DNA of 64,000 nucleotides from Deinandra increscens subsp. villosa (taxonomy: Eukaryota; Streptophyta; Magnoliopsida; Asterales; Asteraceae): the NCBI GenBank assembly GCA_039602395.1, contig JBCNJP010000028.1, forward strand, positions 1,364,001 to 1,428,000. The letters run 5' to 3'. Positions within the stretch are counted from its first letter, which is position 1. Each line of letters opens with the position of its first letter. The translations under genes were made by a program, and so were the position numbers. The notes below the pieces were generated by a model. The model had not been told where the DNA came from. It saw only the letters and a list, made by a program, of their open reading frames with translations, and did not search any database. Positions 57,744 through 64,000 of the stretch are shown piece after piece.

Positions 57744-59391
57744 TCAGTTTGACCAGTGTGCAGGTACTTATAGAAGATCTATCGACAATTGTACTTCTAA
57801 AAGATCTATCGACAATTGAAAAGTTGTTGATGGAGGAGTATTCTGCTTAACTTAAATTGCTTGCAATATATGTTTCTAACCTGTAACTTTTCTGAAATTC
57901 TAAAACTGCAAAGATATTCGTGTTGATTGATCAATTTTACTTTTCTTATGCATTTTCCTTTGATAAAATCCAAAAATAGCGTCCTGTTTTTGTAAAATGA
58001 AAGATCCAAAAATAGAGTTTTCATTTTAAGGGGGAGAAATGCATGTAAAGGGGAGAAATTGTGAAAATGCATGTTATGGGAAGAAGGTGATTACATGCCA
58101 AATATATAAGGAAGGTGAATACATGCACAATATATAAGGAAGGTGAATACATGCACAATATATAAATTTTTTTAGAGTAGATGAAACATTGGGAAATGAT
58201 GGTACATTTACTTACATATCTGACTCATGGATAGAGTAGATGAAAGAGCCATAAGATCATTGTTTGATATGTTTGGTAGGCTCGGCAAACCAGAAAGTAT
58301 TCAGATGTGATATACATTAAATACTATTGCTTGATCATGTGGATAACATCTTGATGCGTATTTTATGACAAAAAGAAAAATAAGTGTGAAAATCAAAATG
58401 AGAAGTCACTGTGTATACATGTGTTCATTTTGCAAAGATTTAAACTTGTTTGATTTTCTTTATTTTGTCAAACGATCGGACTTTCTCTGCGTGCTCACAA
58501 GGCCGACCTGATTGTTGTTCGTTTGACATTCTGCTTTATTTTCTTTTGTGTTTCGTATAACTCATCGGACTTTCTCTGCGTGTACGGGAGTACCGACCTG
58601 ATTGTTGTTGGGTTATACAATTTCAACTTGTTTTATTTTCTTATTTTGTTAAATCCGAGGCCTTATCTGCGTATCGAAAGATCGATCCTAAGGTGGACAA
58701 TTTAACGTTCTTATTTCCTTTTGCATGGAACATAGTTGACGATATCATGAAAATATTATACTTTGTGAAAATTCACAAGTGTAATCACACAAAAAAGAAA
58801 AAGAAAAGGAAAATGTCTGAATATGTCTGATAGTGTGGGATACACTGGTCATAGCAAATCTAATCAATACCTTAGCATATAGTATTTTTTCTCATACAAA
58901 AAATAGTGTTTGATTCTGTATTGTATTTCATTTCATTTCAAGAAAAGTACAAAAAGATTTTTGCTCTGTTTTAGCATAAGTTTGAAAAATCAAAAAGATT
59001 TTCGATTTGTTTTGATATAAACTTTCTAAAAGTCAAAAAGATTGTGTTTCTGCTTTATTTTCGATCTGATCAACACGTAATACAAAATCAATTTTTCAAA
59101 ATCATATATTGGAGTCTCGAAGAGACGTTTTGCGCCAAGATTATTTAAATTTTGAGCAGGTTGCTAATGTGAAGGAAATCACAACTTCAAGTCTTCTGAA
59201 GCTGTTGATAAAAGACCAGAGATACATCAGATGTCTTCAAGTATTCAAGATCAAGTTATGATCAAGTTGAGAAGGAGTTTGTTCGAAGATTCATTTCATT
59301 GGACGAACGGATTCTACACTTGAGGGGGAGTTTGATTGAATATACAGATTTGAAGATGTTCAAGAGATACTGCACACGACGAGAGGGAGTT
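57744..59391 (+). other. 3' noncoding region of element F
   Basis: Sense-strand version of the region conserved in B, C and D: GTGCAGGTACTTATAGAAG, AGGGGGAGAAATG, hairpin array (58467-58706), TGTGGGATACACTGGTC, AAAAAGATTTT blocks, TCTCGAAGAGACG, CTTCAAGTCTTCTGAAG and the PPT. No ORF of note. Confidence 0.8.
58467..58706 (+). other. Three-hairpin RNA array, copy in element F (best example)
   Basis: Unit 1 58467-58527: GUCAAACGA pairs perfectly with UCGUUUGAC, inner UCGG with CCGA, inner hairpin GCU-CACAA-GGC. Unit 2 58555-58618: GUAUAACUC with GGGUUAUAC, UCGG with CCGA, hairpin GUAC-GGGA-GUAC. Unit 3 58648-58706: GUUAAAU with AUUUAAC, hairpin AUC-GAAA-GAU. Units 1 and 2 share ACTTTCTCTGCGTG 5' of the inner hairpin and CCGACCTGATTGTTGTT 3' of it; unit 3 has CCTTATCTGCGT. 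Spacers between units are U-rich (TTTATTTTCTT). Confidence 0.8.
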
Positions 59392-59664
59392 TGTTGATAC
59401 CCGAGAAGTGTTTCGTGTGAAGTATCAAACCAAGGTTCAAGTCAAAAGTTCAAGGCAAGGATTACTGCTTGCCGAACCTTGTCCGAACCAGGAGTTCGGA
59501 CCTGCCGAACCAGTGTGTGTTTCTGAGGTGTTTTTCTCTGTGATTGTTCTTTGTGTTCTGATTGTAATTGTTCTGTTCTAGATCAATAAAACAATCATTA
59601 TAATTACTCGTTTCGTATCCGAATAGCTAGATTGAGTAGACGAGCCAACGCTTACGACTTTTTA
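59392..59664 (+). repeat. 3' LTR of element F, internally deleted
   Basis: 273 bp, TGTTGATACCC...GACTTTTTA. Compared with the 5' LTR it lacks about 100 bp between CCTGCCGAACC and AGTGTGTGTTTC, which includes the TATATATA box and second GTTCGG cluster. The final CA has become TA. Confidence 0.9.
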
Positions 59665-60338
59665 ATTGTGCTTACCATCGGGACAAAGGTCATACTACGG
59701 ATAACTGTATTATTTTGAAAAGAGAAACTGATAAGGCTGTCAGGTCGGAAAAGTTGGGACATTTGGTGAAAGTGATTAAGGGGAAACAAGATGATAAAGC
59801 TATGCCAGTAATACACATGGTGCATTTGCGGCAAGGCATTTCAATAGAGAGAAATTTAAGAGGAAAGGTAACGAAAGTGCCAGGATGGATGTGTCAGGAA
59901 ATAATTTTTCCGCCGGTAAGGCAAGATGTTACAACTGTAGAGCCGGTCGTGGTAACTGCTCAAATAGGAGGGTTTGAGGTGCATAGGGTATATGTTGATA
60001 GTGGTAGTGCAATAGAAATTATCTATGAGTCTTGTTTTCGACTGTTTGATTCAGATGTTCGAGGTAAGTTAGTTGTATCCAGGTCTCCTTTGATTGGTTT
60101 TGCAGGTGAGGTGGTTAGGCCCATGGGGGAAATTACTTTACCAATAAAATTTGAGCATGGAAATTGTAAAAGAACTTTGGATGTGAAGTTTTTGGTGGTA
60201 AGGGCTGCGTCTGTGCATAATGTGATTTTGGGCAGGCCTATATTACGAAGGTTAGGAGTAGTGATTTCGTTTGTGCATGGTATGGTAAGGTTTCCCACTC
60301 CGATGGGGGTTGCTACTATGGACAAATTATACGAGTAA
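59665..60338 (+). pseudogene. Element I zinc knuckle and aspartic protease (Ty3 type)
   Basis: CAYHRDKGHTTDNCIILKRE is the zinc-knuckle-like motif preceding protease in Ty3 elements. The retropepsin domain has VYVDSGSAIEIIYESCF with the active-site Asp, RSPLIGFAGEVVRPMGEITL and HNVILGRPILRRLGVVIS. The frame is open from 59715 to 60338 and ends MDKLYE. RT, RNase H and integrase are absent downstream. It would mature Gag in a virus-like particle. Confidence 0.85.
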
Positions 60339-60344
60339 TCAACA

Positions 60345-60475
60345 TGGCTTGTGTGCTTTAATTAGTTGAAATTGAAGTGTAGTTCAGTGCGTTCTGTTCA
60401 GTATGATCCCAGATAGTGATCTTTCTCAAACCAAAAAATAGAGTTTGATTCTGTACTGTAATTTCATTTCATTTC
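60345..60475 (+). other. Element J: copia 3' noncoding remnant, first part
   Basis: TTGAAATTGAAGTGTAGTTCAG...ATTTCATTTC matches the D (33960-34035, opposite strand) and F (58900-58945) 3' regions. Probably the 3' part of element H, as the orientation is the same, with I's 3' end deleted in between. Confidence 0.6.
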
Positions 60476-62035
60476 TGTCACACCCCCATTTTCCACTAAC
60501 GAAGTTTTACCGTGTGGGGTGTGAACCAGACCAGGACCCGAGTCATTAGTTACATCAAACACAAGTTAAGAGTTCAAAATGTAAATATATTTCCAAATGG
60601 GAAATATTAAAACCAGAGTTTAAAAATCCAGCCGAAGCGTATTAAAGTAATGTCACGCAAAACAAGCGCCCATTAAGTAAACAACCAGTTTAAATCAAAG
60701 TTTGAAAAAGGTTAAAGATAAATTCCCAAAATGAAAGGTTTTAGCCAACGTACATGCCCAAAATCAGATTCTCCTAGCGTCCTACAAAGCATGCATAAGA
60801 GCAAGTGTCAACTAATGTTGGTGAGTTCACATAATCACATATGTATAACTACTATAAATATGTAGTACGAATATAACAGTTCTTATTCGTTTGTAAGCAT
60901 GTATATTACAAGTACAATCCATATCGTAGGTAGCGAGCCTAAGTTCATGTCACTAAAACGTTCGCAACCGAAGCTCACCAATTAGTTATAGGAATAATTC
61001 CTTACGTGTTTTGTCTTCCCCGTGTCTTCTCGATCACGGTAAGTTAGGCTGACATTGTCCTCAGTCCGACCGCCAGTCAGGTGGTGCATCTCATGCCCAC
61101 TTAGTGGGGTTTGTCAGGCCCCAGTAGTACTACCCAATATCCCCTCGCTATATGCTATTAATGGTTCGATAAGTAAGGACTTTAAAGATAAAGAATTTTA
61201 CGTGAACATGTGATATATACTGGATATCTACTTTAATCATACATCAAATTATCATGTTATCACCCTAACCCGGGTGTAACGTGTTTGCTTGTGTTATCTT
61301 CCAAACCCGGACGTAACGTAAAAGGTTGTGTAACTCACATTAGAGTGCGCTGCTACAATTTAGTAAGACTTCAAGCCTTGCGTAATTACCGAGAACCTAT
61401 CGATTTTACATACGTAAGTGTGTGTCCGCACATGAGTAACCTAGCCTAGACAACGGTACTAAATCAAGTAATTCCAAATATGACGTAGGTGACAATTTCA
61501 ACACGTGACGAAAATCATTTGTTCGAAAGCAATCAAAAATGACATTTAGATCAAGGATACAAAGATTTACGAAAATCAATGCGCGTATATTATTCCAAAT
61601 AATAAATGTAGAGATGATCGGGTAAATTATAAATACACGAACATAGTGATAAGTGTGAAAAATAAAACGTCCGATATATATATTTATATGTCGTGTCGAG
61701 TTGTCAAGAGTTTAAAGAAAAGTCTTTAAAACGTTCGCATGTGTATAAATACATGACAATAAATTGAATATAACTATTTTTTATGTTTAAAACTAATTTA
61801 TATTAATATAAACGAAATCATCAAATTTTAAATTCTTTTAAATCATAAGGTTCTCATACGATAAACATTCTACGGGCATCACGAGTAGAGATTTGATAGA
61901 CATGTATTAGTTTTGAATTTGGACCAAATAATGCTTAATATCATTAAAAAGAAATGAAAGAAGAGAAATAGGGGTCACGGGACTCGAACCCGTGACCAGA
62001 AATCGTTTTATGCAACATTGCTGCCAGACATTAGG
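60476..62035 (-). repeat. K: truncated chromovirus-type LTR, inverted
   Basis: Begins TGTCACACCCCCATTTTCCACTAACG, the reverse complement of the end of L (63889-64000), and carries AAGTGTCAACTAATGTTGGTGAG, the inverse of the conserved CTCACCAAC...TTGACACTT near LTR 3' ends. The 5' LTR end is lost near 62035. No coding. Confidence 0.7.
61973..61997 (-). other. tRNA T-arm-like hairpin
   Basis: In minus sense GGTCACGGGTTCGAGTCCC is a perfect pol III B box inside a 9-bp stem (GGTCACGGG/CCCGTGACC). The rest of a tRNA is not present, so it is at most a tRNA-derived relic. Confidence 0.5.
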
Positions 62036-62396
62036 TACCAAAAAAAATTTGAAAAATCAAAAAGATTTTAGGTTTGTTTTGATATAAACTTTCTTAAAGC
62101 CAAAAAGATTTTGTTTTTGTTCTGTTTTCGATCTGATCGTCACGGGATACAAAGCTAATTTCAAAATCAATATCTTAGAGTCTCAAAGAGACATTTTGCG
62201 CCAAGATTTTTTATCAGTGGACAGGTACTAAAGTGAAACAGATTGTCGCAACTTCAAGTCTTCTGAAGCTGCTGATAAAATGAAACACACTATGCATCGT
62301 CAAGTATTCAAGATCAGACTAACCATCAAATTGAGAGGGAGTTTGATTGAAGATACAAGTATATGAGATGAACCAGATACTGCACATGTGACATCC
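62036..62396 (+). other. Element J: copia 3' noncoding remnant, second part
   Basis: AAAAAGATTTTAGG, TCTCAAAGAGACATTTTGCGCC, CTTCAAGTCTTCTGAAG and AGAGGGAGTTTGATTGAAG, collinear with F 59030-59390, up to ATACTGCACA where L is inserted. The PPT-LTR junction lies beyond. Confidence 0.7.
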
Positions 62397-64000
62397 GAGA
62401 ATTTCAAGGTTTACTTCCGTTAGACAATCTCCGTTAGTTACGTTATAAGTATTAACTTAGTAACTAATGCTTAACTAGGCCGAATACGTCCACGACCTTT
62501 GGTTGATCACCGAACCCGTCCATATGTGTTTATTTATTGAATTGTCTCTATGAGGAAGTATGTGCAACATGTTTGTTGATTAATTGTGTAATTGCGTGAA
62601 ATTCATGAACCGTGCTTATCTTGCTTAGAATGTAAATTGGTCACTTTTGGGTTCCAGCGAAACTACCGGGCGAAACTATAGTGTCGCCCGGCTAGCTTAA
62701 CCTTTGACTTACAGAGTCAGTTTCGCTTGGCCAACGAAACTAGCCAGCGAAACTAGCCCCTGATATATAATAACATAAAACCCTAGAGATCTCATTTTTG
62801 CCTCATTTCATACAAAACACACACACCACTCTCATCTGCTCACTCGAGATTTCTGGTCAGTCAAGAAAACCATCAAGGAACCATCATCTCATCTCATCCA
62901 TTCAGGCCCTAGATTGAATCGTGAGTCCCAAAACCATTATTTATGCATTTTCTATGTATTTTCTTAAAAAGCATGCTTGAATCTTCATGTAATCACTTGA
63001 TCTTCTGATATGATGCTTAGGGATGCTAGATCTATCATAAAGTCAGTAACTTTACGTGTGAAATCAGATCATAATGAAGATTTATGCTAGATTAGGTCAT
63101 TTTAGGTTTAAAATGCATTTTTGGTGATTTGACGATAAAAACCCATGTTTAAGGTGTTGAAACTTGTTGTTTGATGTTGGTAAATGATTATCCATGCTAG
63201 ATATTGAATTACATGAAATATGGAAGCTGTTAGATTGGTTTTTAGGCTGATTTACGTGTTTTTCGCGACCAGCGAAACTGTACTGTTCTCTGGGCGAAAT
63301 TACTTAGCGAAATTATGTATATCTTCATCCAGCGACACTATGGAGCGAAACTGTAGTGTCGCCGGGTAAACCAACCAGACCTGTCCGAACGAAACTACCA
63401 AGCGAAATTTCCTGAACGAAAGTTCAAACCAGTTTCAGGCGAAACTAGGCTAGCGAAACTGTGCCAACAGTTTCGGGCGAAACTAGCCTAGCGAAACTGT
63501 GTCATCGGGTATTGCCTAGCGAAAGTGCTGCCCGTGCACACAGCGAAACTGCCTAGCGAATCTATACTAGCGAAACTGTGACCAGACCTAAACCCAAACT
63601 TGTGCAACCTGTTTGAATGTTATGCCATGACTTACATGATTATGCAATAATGAAACATGCTTGATTTCGGAATTATGTGAACTCACCAACCGTTAGGTTG
63701 ACACTTGCGTGGTTTAAACTTTTGCAGATCGCTGAGGAGTATCCGGAGCGGGTTGGCATGGCACATGAAAACTTTTATTTTTGATTAAACTTAATTGGGG
63801 ATTTAAAACACTGATTTGTAAAGCACGTGGTTAGTGCTAAGATGATATTTTGTTCCGCTGCATAATTTGAGACTTTATTTATGATATATCTTTGGGCTAA
63901 CTCTGATTCGTTTAGTATTTGTAACTAATGGTTGTGGTCCTGGTTTGCGCGCACCCCTTAACGGTATAAACTCCGTTAGTGGTTAATTGGGGGTGTGACA
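62397..64000 (+). repeat. L: chromovirus-type LTR reaching the window end
   Basis: TGTGACATCCG...GGGGGTGTGACA, 1604 bp, possibly solo or the first LTR of an element that continues. TATA candidate TATATAA at 62764-62770 followed by a CA-rich start region. AGCGAAACT words repeat irregularly at 62655-62755 and 63270-63575. 3' end has ACTCACCAACCGTTAGGTTGACAC. A flanking duplication cannot be checked. Confidence 0.7.

Larger units (their letters stand above)
51726..59664 (+). mobile_element. Element F: gag-only copia retrotransposon
   Basis: LTRs 51726-52098 and 59392-59664, PBS 52101-52112, leader, gag 52660-57743 (interrupted by chromovirus fragment N), 3' noncoding region 57744-59380, PPT GAGAGGGAGTTTG. 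Flanked by ATTGT. No protease, integrase or RT. It splits the Ty3-type element I between Gag core and zinc knuckle. Confidence 0.92.

Noticed and set aside
61971..61999. tRNA gene
   Set aside because: Only the T-arm is present; no acceptor, D-arm or anticodon arm can be folded from adjacent bases.
60476..64000. TGTCACACCCCC at 60476 and GGGGGTGTGACA at 64000 as terminal inverted repeats of one DNA transposon
   Set aside because: The two are ends of oppositely oriented LTR-type units (K and L). Copia 3' sequence (62036-62396) lies between them and continues element J, and L has its own 5' end at 62397.

Overview
This is a stretch of plant nuclear DNA made almost entirely of nested retrotransposons. 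The initiator-Met-tRNA type primer sites (TGGTATCAGAGC), the UBN2-type copia Gag proteins and the long-LTR chromovirus debris fit a large eudicot genome. The Gag family and the extra 3' ORF resemble what I remember from Asteraceae (lettuce, sunflower, Tanacetum), but the family assignment is inference. I see no ordinary host gene that looks intact; nearly every coding stretch is a broken transposon ORF.

Layout. (1) 1-24624: a copia element without pol ('C', minus strand, 3' end outside the window). Its gag is split by a block at 3726-22963 that holds a large copia element ('A', 3726-22555). A carries gag, protease, a cut-down integrase, RT-RNase H and a long extra ORF; the extra ORF is itself interrupted by a young gag-only element ('B', 6667-12579, target duplication GCACC). 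C's leader also carries a 260-bp CACTA-type MITE. (2) 24625-33067: a gene-poor flank with two arrays of the same ~21-bp minisatellite, a possible captured gene fragment with splice sites, an old chromovirus LTR end and a GTGGCTA tandem repeat. (3) 33073-45067: gag-only element 'D' (minus, duplication AAGGT), carrying a coding-free copia-type element 'E' (36042-39857, duplication GTTAT) and a 4.2-kb probable solo chromovirus LTR 'M' (40007-44189, duplication TTTAC). (4) 45073-64000: plus-strand copia remnants 'G' and 'H/J', a Ty3-type element 'I' with gag and protease, and inside I the gag-only copia 'F' (51726-59664, duplication ATTGT). F holds a chromovirus 3' end 'N'. Chromovirus LTRs 'K' and 'L' close the window.

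How the parts relate. A, B, C, D and F are one superfamily: same PBS, TGTTGATAC-like LTR start, AGGGGGAGTTTG-like polypurine tract and the same Gag. Gag consists of a UBN2 domain, zinc knuckle 1, a long coiled coil and zinc knuckle 2. B, C, D and F lack protease, integrase and RT, so they would need enzymes supplied by an A-like element. What they keep is LTRs, a TTCG-motif leader, gag and a 3' block of three consecutive RNA hairpins. That hairpin block recurs in all five elements, and its stems change sequence while staying paired. I regard it as the most interesting signal in the window: a candidate cis-acting RNA of this retrotransposon system. The second is A's extra ORF, preceded by a splice-acceptor-like site and its own TTCG-rich leader, as if made from a spliced or internal RNA in the way a retroviral env is.
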